Assembly (NCBI GenBank): GCA_030533445.1
Contig: CM060064.1
Coordinates: 47,379,787 to 47,443,786 of the forward strand
DNA from: Cyprinodon diabolis
Lineage: Eukaryota; Chordata; Actinopteri; Cyprinodontiformes; Cyprinodontidae
Direction of reading: 5' to 3'
Length of the DNA: 64,000 bases
Every line of letters starts with the position of its first letter. Position 1 is the first letter of the stretch. The notes beneath the pieces are model-generated. The model saw nothing but the letters and a program-made list of their open reading frames with translations. It did no database searches and was not told where the DNA came from. Shown piece by piece: positions 35,901 to 47,900 of this stretch. A program made the position numbers and the translations under genes.

Positions 35901-38900
35901 GGTTCTATGGGCTGATAGAGGAGGTTCTATAGGCTGCCTGAGGAGGTTCTATGGGCTGCTGTAGAAGGTTCTATAGGCTGCTAGAGGAGGTTCTATGGGC
36001 TGCCTGAGGAGGTTCTATAGGCTGCTAGAGGAGGTTCTATAGGCTGCTAGAGGAGGTTCTATAGGCTGCTATAAGAGGTTCTATAGGCTGCTAGAGGAGG
36101 TTCTATAGGCTGCTATAAGAGGTTCTATGGGCTGCTATAGAAGGTTCTATGGGCTGCTATAGAAGGTTCTATAGGCTGCTAGAGGAGGTTCTATAGGCTG
36201 CTAGAGCAAGTTCTATAGGCTGCTAGAGGAGGTTCTATAGGCTGCTATAAGAGGTTTTATGTGCTGCCTGAGGAGGTTCTATAGGCTGCTAGAGGAGGTT
36301 CTATAGGCTGCTCTAAGAGGTTCTATGGGCTGCTATAGAAGGTTCTATAGGCTGCTAGAGGAGGTTCTATAGGCTGCTATAAGAGGTTCTCTAGGCTGCT
36401 AGAGGAGGTTCTATGGGATGATAGAGGAGGTTCTATAGGCTGCTATAAGAGGCTGCTATAGAAGGTTCTATAGGCTGCTATAAGAGGTTCTCTAGGCTGC
36501 TAGAGGAGGTTCTATGGGCTGCCTGAGGAGGTTCTATAGGCTGCTAGAGGAGGTTCTATAGGCTGCTAGAGGAGGTTCTATAGGCTGCTATAAGAGGTTC
36601 TATAGGCTGCTAGAGGAGGTTCTATAGGCTGCTATAAGAGGTTATATGGGCTGCTATAGAAGGTTCTATGGGCTGCTATAGAAGGTTCTATAGGCTGCTA
36701 GAGGAGGTTCTATAGGCTGCTAGAGCAGGTTCTATAGGCTGCTAGAGGAGGTTCTATAGGCTGCTATAAGAGGTTTTATGGGCTGCCTGAGGAGGTTCTA
36801 TAGGCTGCTAGAGGAGGTTCTATAGGCTGCTATAAGAGGTTCTATGGGCTGCTATAGAAGGTTCTATAGGCTGCTAGAGGAGGTTCTATAGGCTGCTATA
36901 AGAGGTTCTATAGGCTGCTAGAGGAGGCTCTATGGGATGATAGAGGAGGTTATATAGGTTGCTATAAGAGGCTGCTATAGAAGGTTCTATAGGCTGATAG
37001 AGGAGGTTCTATAGGCTGCTATAAGAGGTTCTATAGGCTGCTAGAGGAGGTTCTATGGGCTGCTAGAGGAGGTTCTATAGGCTGCTAGAGGAGGTTCTAT
37101 AGGCTGCTAGAGGAGGTTCTATAGGCTACTATAAGAGGTTCTATGGGCTGCCTGAGGAGGTTCTATAGGCTGCTATAGGAGGATCTATAGGCTGCTATAA
37201 GAGGTTCTATGGGCTACCTGAGGAGGTTCTATAGGCTGCTATAGGAGGTTCTATAGGCTGCTATAAGAGGTTCTATGGGCTGCTACAGAAGGTTCTATAG
37301 GCTGCTAGAGGAGGTTCTATAGGCTGCTATAGGAGGTTCTATAGGCTGCTAGAGGAGGTTCTATAGGCTGCTATAAGAGGTTCTATAGGCTGCTAGAGGA
37401 GGCTCTATGGGATGATAGAGGAGGTTATATAGGCTGCTATAAGAGGCTGCTATAGAAGGTTCTATAGGCTGATAGAGGAGGCTCTATAGGCTGCTATAAG
37501 AGGTTCTATAGGCTGCTAGAGGAGGTTCTATGGGCTGCTAGAGGAGGTTCTATAGGCTGATAGAGGAGGTTCTATAGGCTGCTAGAGGAGGTTCTATGGG
37601 CTGCCTGAGGAGGTTCTATAGGCTGCTAGAGGAGGTTCTATAGGCTGCTAGAGGAGGTTCTATGGGCTGATAGAGGAGGTTCTATAGGCTGCCTGAGGAG
37701 GTTCTATGGGCTGCTGTAGAAGGTTCTATAGGCTGCTAGAGGAGGTTCTATGGGCTGCCTGAGGAGGTTCTATAGGCTGCTAGAGGAGGTTCTATAGGCT
37801 GCTAGAGGAGGTTCTATAGGCTGCTATAAGAGGTTCTATAGGCTGCTAGAGGAGGTTCTATAGGCTGCTATAAGAGGTTCTATGGGCTGCTATAGAAGGT
37901 TCTATGGGCTGATAGAGGAGGTTCTATAGGCTGCTAGAGGAGGTTCTATAGGCTGCTAGAGGAGGTTCTATGGGCTGCTATAAGAGGTTCTATGGGCTGC
38001 TATAGAAGGTTCTATAGGCTGCTAGAGGAGGTTCTATAGGCTGCTATAAGAGGTTCTATAGGCTGCTAGAGGAGGTTCTATGGGATGATAGAGGAGGTTC
38101 TATAGGCTGCTATAGAGGCTGCTATAGAAGGTTCTATAGGCTGATAGAGGAGGTTCTATAGGCTGCTAGAGGAGGTTCAATAGGCTGCTAGAGGATGTTC
38201 TATGGGCTGCTAGAGGAGGTTCAATAGGCTGCTAGAGAAGGTTCTATAGGCTGCTAGAGGAGGTTCTATAGGCTGCTACAAGAGGTTCTATGGGCTGCCT
38301 GAGGAGGTTCTATAGGCTGCTATAGGAGGTTCTATAGGCTGCTATAAGAGGCTCTATGGGCTGCTATAGAAGGTTCTATAGGCTGCTAGAGGAGGTTCTA
38401 TAGGCTGCTATAAGAGGTTCTATAGGCTGCTATAAGAGGTTTTATAGGCTGCTAGAGAAGGTTCTATAGGCTGCTATAAGAGGCTGCTATATAAGGTTAT
38501 ATAGGCTGATAGAGGAGGTTCTATAGGCTGCTAGAGGAGGTTCTATAGGCTGCTGGAGGAGGTTCTATAGGCTGCTATAAGAGGTTCTATGGGCTGCTAT
38601 AGAAGGTTCTATAGGCTGCTAGAGGAGGTTCTATAGGCTGCTAGAGGAGGTTCTATGGGATGATAGAGGAGGTTCTATAGGCTGCTATAAGAGGCTGCTA
38701 TAGAAGATTCTATAGGCTGATAGAGGAGGTTCTATAGGCTGCTAGAGGAGGTTCAATAGGCTGCTAGAGGAGGTTCTATAGGCTGCTAGAGGAGGTTCTA
38801 TAGGCTGCTAGAGGATGTTCTATGGGCTGCTAGAGGAGGTTCTATAGGCTGCTAGAGTAGGTTCTATAGGCTGCTAGAGGAGGTTCTATAGGCTGCTATA

Positions 38901-41900
38901 AGAGGTTCTATAGGCTGCTATAAGAGGTTCTATAGGCTGCTAGAGAAGGTTCTATAGGCTGCTAGAGGAGGTTCTATGGGCTGCTATAAGAGGTTCTATA
39001 GGCTGCTAGAGGAGGTTCTATGGGCTGCTAGAGGAGGTTCTATAGGCTGCTAGAAGAGGTTCTATGGGCTGCTAGAGGAGGTTCTATAGGCTGCTAGAGG
39101 AGGTTCTATAGGCTGCTAGAGGAGGTTCTATGGGCTGCTAGAGGAGGTTCTATGGGCTGCTAGAGGAGGTTCTATAGGCTGCTAGAGAAGCTTCTATAGG
39201 CTGCTATAAGAGGCTGCTATAGAAGGTTCTATAGGCTGATAGAGGAGGTTCTATAGGCTGCTAGAGGAGGTTCTATAGGCTGCTAGAGGAGGTTCTATGG
39301 GCTGCTATAAGAGGTTCTATGGGCTGCTATAGAAGGTTCTATAGGCTGCTAGAGGAGGTTCTATAGGCTGCTATAAGAGGTTCTCTAGGCTGCTAGAGGA
39401 GGTTCTATGGGCTGCCTGAGGAGGTTCTATAGGCTGCTAGAGGAGGTTCTATAGGCTGCTAGAGGAGGTTCTATAGGCTGCTATAAGAGGTTCTATAGGC
39501 TGCTAGAGGAGGTTCTATAGGCTGCTATAAGAGGTTATATGGGCTGCTATAGAAGGTTCTATGGGCTGCTATAGAAGGTTCTATAGGCTGCTAGAGGAGG
39601 TTCTATAGGCTGCTAGAGCAGGTTCTATAGGCTGCTAGAGGAGGTTCTATAGGCTGCTATAAGAGGTTTTATGGGCTGCCTGAGGAGGTTCTATAGGCTG
39701 CTAGAGGAGGTTCTATAGGCTGCTATAAGAGGTTCTATGGGCTGCTATAGAAGGTTCTATAGGCTGCTAGAGGAGGTTCTATAGGCTGTTATAAGAGGTT
39801 CTATAGGCTGCTAGAGGAGGCTCTATGGGATGATAGAGGAGGTTATATAGGCTGCTATAAGAGGCTGCTATAGAAGGTTCTATAGGCTGATAGAGGAGGT
39901 TCTATAGGCTGCTATAAGAGGTTCTATAGGCTGCTAGAGGAGGTTCTATGGGCTGCTAGAGGAGGTTCTATAGGCTGCTAGAGGAGGTTCTATAGGCTGC
40001 TAGAGGAGGTTCTATAGGCTACTATAAGAGGTTCTATGGGCTGCCTGAGGAGGTTCTATAGGCTGCTATAGGAGGATCTATAGGCTGCTATAAGAGGTTC
40101 TATGGGCTATCTGAGGAGGTTCTATAGGCTGCTATAGGAGGTTCTATAGGCTGCTATAAGAGGTTCTATGGGCTGCTACAGAAGGTTCTATAGGCTGCTA
40201 GAGGAGGTTCTATAGGCTGCTATAGGAGGTTCTATAGGCTGCTAGAGGAGGTTCTATAGGCTGCTATAAGAGGTTCTATAGGCTGCTAGAGGAGGCTCTA
40301 TGGGATGATAGAGGAGGTTATATAGGCTGCTATAAGAGGCTGCTATAGAAGGTTCTATAGGCTGATAGAGGAGGCTCTATAGGCTGCTATAAGAGGTTCT
40401 ATAGGCTGCTAGAGGAGGTTCTATGGGCTGCTAGAGGAGGTTCTATAGGCTGATAGAGGAGGTTCTATAGGCTGCTAGAGGAGGTTCTATGGGCTGCCTG
40501 AGGAGGTTCTATAGGCTGCTAGAGGAGGTTCTATAGGCTGCTAGAGGAGGTTCTATGGGCTGATAGAGGAGGTTCTATAGGCTGCCTGAGGAGGTTCTAT
40601 GGGCTGCTGTAGAAGGTTCTATAGGCTGCTAGAGGAGGTTCTATGGGCTGCCTGAGGAGGTTCTATAGGCTGCTATAAGAGGTTCTATAGGCTGCTAGAG
40701 GAGGATCTATAGGCTGCTATAAGAGGTTCTATGGGCTGCTATAGAAGGTTCTATGGGCTGATAGAGGAGGTTCTATAGGCTGCTAGAGGAGGTTCTATAG
40801 GCTGCTAGAGGAGGTTCTATGGGCTGCTATAAGAGGTTCTATGGGCTGCTATAGAAGGTTCTATAGGCTGCTAGAGGAGGTTCTATAGGCTGCTATAAGA
40901 GGTTCTATAGGCTGCTAGAGGAGGTTCTATGGGATGATAGAGGAGGTTCTATAGGCTGCTATAGAGGCTGCTATAGAAGGTTCTATAGGCTGATAGAGGA
41001 GGTTCTATAGGCTGCTAGAGGAGGTTCAATAGGCTTATAGAGGATGTTCTATGGGCTGCTAGAGGAGGTTCAATAGGCTGCTAGAGAAGGTTCTATAGGC
41101 TGCTAGAGGAGGTTCTATAGGCTGCTACAAGAGGTTCTATGGGCTGCCTGAGGAGGTTCTATAGGCTGCTATAGGAGGTTCTATAGGCTGCTATAAGAGG
41201 CTCTATGGGCTGCTATAGAAGGTTCTATAGGCTGCTAGAGGAGGTTCTATAGGCTGCTATAAGAGGTTCTATAGGCTGCTATAAGAGGTTTTATAGGCTG
41301 CTAGAGAAGGTTCTATAGGCTACTATAAGAGGCTGCTATATAAGGTTCTATAGGCTGATAGAGGAGGTTCTATAGGCTGCTAGAGGAGGTTCTACAGGCT
41401 GCTGGAGGAGGTTCTATAGGCTGCTATAAGAGGTTCTATGGGCTGCTATAGAAGGTTCTATAGGCTGCTAGAGGAGGTTCTATAGGCTGCTAGAGGAGGT
41501 TCTATGGGATGATAGAGGAGGTTCTATAGGCTGCTATAAGAGGCTGCTATAGAAGATTCTATAGGCTGATAGAGGAGGTTCTATAGGCTGCTAGAGGAGG
41601 TTCAATAGGCTGCTAGAGGAGGTTCTATAGGCTGCTAGAGGAGGTTCTATAGGCTGCTAGAGGATGTTCTATGGGCTGCTAGAGGAGGTTCTATAGGCTG
41701 CTAGAGTAGGTTCTATAGGCTGCTAGATAAGGTTCTATAGGCTGCTATAAGAGGTTCTATAGGCTGCTATAAGAGGTTCTATAGGCTGCTAGATAAGGTT
41801 CTATAGGCTGCTAGAGGAGGTTCTATGGGCTGCTATAAGAGGTTCTATAGGCTGCTAGAGGAGGTTCTATGGGCTGCTAGAGGAGGTTCTATAGGCTGCT

Positions 41901-44900
41901 AGAAGAGGTTCTATGGGCTGCTAGAGGAGGTTCTATAGGCTGCTAGAGGAGGTTCTATAGGCTGCTAGAGGAGGTTCTATGGGCTGCTAGAGGAGGTTCT
42001 ATGGACTGCTAGAGGAGGTTCTATAGGCTGCTAGAGAAGCTTCTATAGGCTGCTATAAGAGGCTGCTATAGAAGGTTCTATAGGCTGATAGAGGAGGTTC
42101 TATAGGCTGCTAGAGGAGGCTCTATAGGCTGCTAGAGGAGGTTCTATGGGCTGCTATAAGAGGTTCTATGGGCTGCTATAGAAGGTTCTATAGGCTGCTA
42201 GAGGAGGTTCTATAGGCTGCTATAAGAGGTTCTATAGGCTGCTAGAGGAGGTTCTATGGGATGATAGAGGAGGTTCTATAGGCTGCTATAGAGGCTGCTA
42301 TAGAAGGTTCTATAGGCTGCTAGAGGAGGTTCTATAGGCTGCTAGAGGATGTTCTATGGGCTGCTAGAGGAGGTTCTATAGGCTGCTAGAGGAGGTTCTA
42401 TAGGCTGCTATAAGAGGTTCTATGGGCTGCTATAGAAGGTTCTATGGGCTGCTATAGAAGGTTCTATAGGCTGCTAGAGGAGGTTCTATAGGCTGCTAGA
42501 GGAGGTTCTATAGGCTGCTATAAGAGGTTCTATGGGCTGCCTGAGGAGGTTCTATAGGCTGCTATAGGAGGATCTATAGGCTGCTATAAGAGGTTCTATG
42601 GGCTACCTGAGGAGGTTCTATAGGCTGCTATAGGAGGTTCTATAGGCTGCTATAAGAGGTTCTATGGGCTGCTACAGAAGGTTCTATAGGCTGCTAGAGG
42701 AGGTTCTATAGGCTGCTAGAGGAGGTTCTATAGGCTGCTATAAGAGGTTCTATAGGCTGCTAGAGGAGGATCTATGGGATGATAGAGGAGGTTATATAGG
42801 CTGCTATAAGAGGCTGCTATAGAAGGTTCTATAGGCTGATAGAGGAGGTTCTATAGGCTGCTATAAGAGGTTCTATAGGCTGCTAGAGGAGGTTCTATGG
42901 GCTGCTAGAGGAGGTTCTATAGGCTGATAGAGGAGGTTCTATAGGCTGCTAGAGGAGGTTCTATGGGCTGCCTGAGGAGGTTCTATAGGCTGCTAGAGGA
43001 GGTTCTATAGGCTGCTAGAGGAGGTTCTATGGGCTGATAGAGGAGGTTCTATAGGCTGCCTGAGGAGGTTCTATGGGCTGCTGTAGAAGGTTCTATAGGC
43101 TGCTAGAGGAGGTTCTATGGGCTGCCTGAGGAGGTTCTATAGGCTGCTAGAGGAGGTTCTATAGGCTGCTAGAGGAGGTTCTATAGGCTGCTATAAGAGG
43201 TTCTATAGGCTGCTAGAGGAGGTTCTATAGGCTGCTATAAGAGGTTCTATGGGCTGCTATAGAAGGTTCTATGGGCTGCTATAGAAGGTTCTATAGGCTG
43301 CTAGAGGAGGTTCTATAGGCTGCTAGAGCAGGTTCTATAGGCTGCTAGAGGAGGTTCTATAGGCTGCTATAAGAGGTTTTATGGGCTGCCTGAGGAGGTT
43401 CTATAGGCTGCTAGAGGAGGTTCTATAGGCTGCTCTAAGAGGTTCTATGGGCTGCTATAGAAGGTTCTATAGGCTGCTAGAGGAGGTTCTATAGGCTGCT
43501 ATAAGAGGTTCTCTAGGCTGCTAGAGGAGGTTCTATGGGATGATAGAGGAGGTTCTATAGGCTGCTATAAGAGGCTGCTATAGAAGGTTCTATAGGCTGT
43601 TATAAGAGGTTCTCTAGGCTGCTAGAGGAGGTTCTATGGGCTGCCTGAGGAGGTTCTATAGGCTGCTAGAGGAGGTTCTATAGGCTGCTAGAGGAGGTTC
43701 TATAGGCTGCTATAAGAGGTTCTATAGGCTGCTAGAGGAGGTTCTATAGGCTGCTATAAGAGGTTATATGGGCTGCTATAGAAGGTTCTATGGGCTGCTA
43801 TAGAAGGTTCTATAGGCTGCTAGAGGAGGTTCTATAGGCTGCTAGAGCAGGTTCTATAGGCTGCTAGAGGAGGTTCTATAGGCTGCTATAAGAGGTTTTA
43901 TGGGCTGCCTGAGGAGGTTCTATAGGCTGCTAGAGGAGGTTCTATAGGCTGCTATAAGAGGTTCTATGGGCTGCTATAGAAGGTTCTATAGGCTGCTAGA
44001 GGAGGTTCTATAGGCTGCTATAAGAGGTTCTATAGGCTGCTAGAGGAGGCTCTATGGGATGATAGAGGAGGTTATATAGGCTGCTATAAGAGGCTGCTAT
44101 AGAAGGTTCTATAGGCTGATAGAGGAGGTTCTATAGGCTGCTATAAGAGGTTCTATAGGCTGCTAGAGGAGGTTCTATAGGCTGCTAGAGGAGGTTCTAT
44201 AGGCTGCTAGAGGAGGTTCTATAGGCTGCTATAAGAGGTTCTATGGGCTGCCTGAGGAGGTTCTATAGGCTGCTATAGGAGGATCTATAGGCTGCTATAA
44301 GAGGTTCTATGGGCTACCTGAGGAGGTTCTATAGGCTGCTATAGGAGGTTCTATAGGCTGCTATAAGAGGTTCTATGGGCTGCTACAGAAGGTTCTATAG
44401 GCTGCTAGAGGAGGTTCTATAGGCTGCTATAGGAGGTTCTATAGGCTGCTAGAGGAGGTTCTATAGGCTGCTATAAGAGGTTCTATAGGCTGCTAGAGGA
44501 GGCTCTATGGGATGATAGAGGAGGTTATATAGGCTGCTATAAGAGGCTGCTATAGAAGGTTCTATAGGCTGATAGAGGAGGTTCTATAGGCTGCTATAAG
44601 AGGTTCTATAGGCTGCTAGAGGAGGTTCTATGGGCTGCTAGAGGAGGTTCTATAGGCTGATAGAGGAGGTTCTATAGGCTGCTAGAGGAGGTTCTATGGG
44701 CTGCCTGAGGAGGTTCTATAGGCTGCTAGAGGAGGTTCTATAGGCTGCTAGAGGAGGTTCTATGGGCTGATAGAGGAGGTTCTATAGGCTGCCTGAGGAG
44801 GTTCTATGGGCTGCTGTAGAAGGTTCTATAGGCTGCTAGAGGAGGTTCTATGGGCTGCCTGAGGAGGTTCTATAGGCTGCTAGAGGAGGTTCTATAGGCT

Positions 44901-47900
44901 GCTAGAGGAGGTTCTATAGGCTGCTATAAGAGGTTCTATAGGCTGCTAGAGGAGGTTCTATAGGCTGCTATAAGAGGTTCTATGGGCTGCTATAGAAGGT
45001 TCTATGGGCTGATAGAGGAGGTTCTATAGGCTGCTAGAGGAGGTTCTATGGGCTGCTATAAGAGGTTCTATGGGCTGCTATAGAAGGTTCTATAGGCTGC
45101 TAGAGGAGGTTCTATAGGCTGCTATAAGAGGTTCTATAGGCTGCTAGAGGAGGTTCTATGGGATGATAGAGGAGGTTCTATAGGCTGCTATAGAGGCTGC
45201 TATAGAAGGTTCTATAGGCTGATAGAGGAGGTTCTATAGGCTGCTAGAGGAGGTTCAATAGGCTGCTAGAGGATGTTCTATGGGCTGCTAGAGGAGGTTC
45301 AATAGGCTGCTAGAGAAGGTTCTATAGGCTGCTATAAGAGGTTCTATGGGCTGCCTGAGGAGGTTCTATAGGCTGCTATAGGAGGTTCTATAGGCTGCTA
45401 TAAGAGGCTCTATGGGCTGCTATAGAAGGTTCTATAGGCTGCTAGAGGAGGTTCTATAGGCTGCTATAAGAGGTTCTATAGGCTGCTATAAGAGGTTTTA
45501 TAGGCTGCTAGAGAAGGTTCTATAGGCTGCTATAAGAGGCTGCTATATAAGGTTCTATAGGCTGATAGAGGAGGTTCTATAGACTGCTAGAGGAGGTTCT
45601 ATAGGCTGCTGGAGGAGGTTCTATAGGCTGCTATAAGAGGTTCTATGGGCTGCTATAGAAGGTTCTATAGGCTGCTAGAGGAGGTTCTATAGGCTGCTAG
45701 AGGAGGTTCTATGGGATGATAGAGGAGGTTCTATAGGCTGCTATAAGAGGCTGCTATAGAAGATTCTATAGGCTGATAGAGGAGGTTCTATAGGCTGCTA
45801 GAGGAGGTTCAATAGGCTGCTAGAGGAGGTTCTATAGGCTGCTAGAGGAGGTCCTATAGGCTGCTAGAGGATGTTCTATGGGCTGCTAGAGGAGGTTCTA
45901 TAGGCTGCTAGAGTAGGTTCTATAGGCTGCTAGAGGAGGTTCTATAGGCTGCTATAAGAGGTTCTATAGGCTGCTGGAGAAGGTTCTATAGGCTGCTAGA
46001 GGAGGTTCTATGGGCTGCTATAAGAGGTTCTATAGGCTGCTAGAGGAGGTTCTATTGGCTGCTAGAGGAGGTTCTATAGGCTGCTAGAAGAGGTTCTATG
46101 GGCTGCTAGAGGAGGTTCTATAGGCTGCTAGAGGAGGTTCTATAGGCTGCTAGAGGAGGTTCTATGGGCTGCTAGAGGAGGTTCTATGGGCTGCTAGAGG
46201 AGGTTCTATAGGCTGCTAGAGAAGCTTCTATAGGCTGCTATAAGAGGCTGCTATAGAAGGTTCTATAGGCTGATAGAGGAGGTTCTATAGGCTGCTAGAG
46301 GAGGTTCTATAGGCTGCTAGAGGAGGTTCTATGGGCTGCTATAAGAGGTTCTATGGGCTGCTATAGAAGGTTCTATAGGCTGCTAGAGGAGGTTCTATAG
46401 GCTGCTATAAGAGGTTCTATAGGCTGCTAGAGGAGGTTCTATGGGATGATAGAGGAGGTTCTATAGGCTGCTATAGAGGCTGCTATAGAAGGTTCTATAG
46501 GCTGCTAGAGGAGGTTCTATAGGCTGCTAGAGGATGTTCTATGGGCTGCTAGAGGAGGTTCTATAGGCTGCTAGAGTAGGTTCTATAGGCTGCTAGAGGA
46601 GGTTCTATAGGCTGCTAGAGGAGGTTCTATAGGCTGCTATAAGAGGTTCTATGGGCTGCCTGAGGAGGTTCTATAGGCTGCTATAGGAGGTTCTATGGGC
46701 TGCTATAAGAGGTTCTATAGGCTGCTAGAGGAGGTTCTATGGGCTGCTAGAGGAGGTTCTATAGGCTGCTAGAAGAGGTTCTATGGGCTGCTAGAGGAGG
46801 TTCTATAGGCTGCTAGAGGAGGTTCTATAGGCTGCAAGAGGAGGTTCTATAGGCTGCTAGAGAAGGTTCTATAGGCTGCTAGAGAAGGTTCTATAGGCTG
46901 CTAGAGTAGGTTCTATAGGCTGCTAGAGGAGGTTCTATGGGCTGCTATAAGAGGTTCTATAGGCTGCTAGAGGAGGTTCTATTGGCTGCTAGAGGAGGTT
47001 CTATAGGCTGCTAGAAGAGGTTCTATGGGCTGCTAGAGGAGGTTCTATAGGCTGCTAGAGGAGGTTCTATAGGCTGCTAGAGGAGGTTCTATGGGCTGCT
47101 AGAGGAGGTTCTATGGGCTGCTAGAGGAGGTTCTATAGGCTGCTAGAGAAGCTTCTATAGGCTGCTATAAGAGGCTGCTATAGAAGGTTCTATAGGCTGA
47201 TAGAGGAGGTTCTATAGGCTGCTAGAGGAGGTTCTATAGGCTGCTAGAGGAGGTTCTATGGGCTGCTATAAGAGGTTCTATGGGCTGCTATAGAAGGTTC
47301 TATAGGCTGCTAGAGGAGGTTCTATAGGCTGCTATAAGAGGTTCTATAGGCTGCTAGAGGAGGTTCTATGGGATGATAGAGGAGGTTCTATAGGCTGCTA
47401 TAGAGGCTGCTATAGAAGGTTCTATAGGCTGCTAGAGGAGGTTCTATAGGCTGCTAGAGGATGTTCTATGGGCTGCTAGAGGAGGTTCTATAGGCTGCTA
47501 GAGTAGGTTCTATAGGCTGCTAGAGGAGGTTCTATAGGCTGCTAGAGGAGGTTCTATAGGCTGCTATAAGAGGTTCTATGGGCTGCCTGAGGAGGTTCTA
47601 TAGGCTGCTATAGGAGGTTCTATGGGCTGCTATAAGAGGTTCTATAGGCTGCTAGAGGAGGTTCTATGGGCTGCTAGAGGAGGTTCTATAGGCTGCTAGA
47701 AGAGGTTCTATGGGCTGCTAGAGGAGGTTCTATAGGCTGCTAGAGGAGGTTCTATAGGCTGCAAGAGGAGGTTCTATAGGCTGCTAGAGAAGGTTCTATA
47801 GGCTGCTAGAGAAGGTTCTATAGGCTGCTAGAGTAGGTTCTATAGGCTGCTAGAGTAGGTTCTATAGGCTGGGCACTGGAACATAATCAACATTCTTACC

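Larger units (their letters stand above)
30460..47871. repeat. 17.4-kb minisatellite filling a collagen VI intron
   Basis: A tandem array of a 22-base unit: TTCTATAGG followed by CTGCTAGAGGAGG (plus strand), about 790 copies. Recurrent variants are CTGCTATAAGAGG, GGGCTGCTATAGAAGG, GGGCTGCCTGAGGAGG, GCTGATAGAGGAGG and GGATGATAGAGGAGG. Some junctions carry a 13-base partial unit without TTCTATAGG. There is no ORF of note in any frame, because each unit carries TAG and the 22-base period shifts frame. Edge units near 30421-30460 are decayed, and the right end has several GAGTAGG units. Confidence 0.98.

Noticed and set aside
30460..47871. CRISPR-like array
   Set aside because: Units are head-to-tail with no unique spacers, and the sequence is a vertebrate intron.
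30460..47871. Pure assembly artefact for the 17-kb array
   Set aside because: Cannot be excluded without reads, but blocks differ by specific small changes (a 3-base deletion, unit losses), which argues against simple duplication by the assembler.
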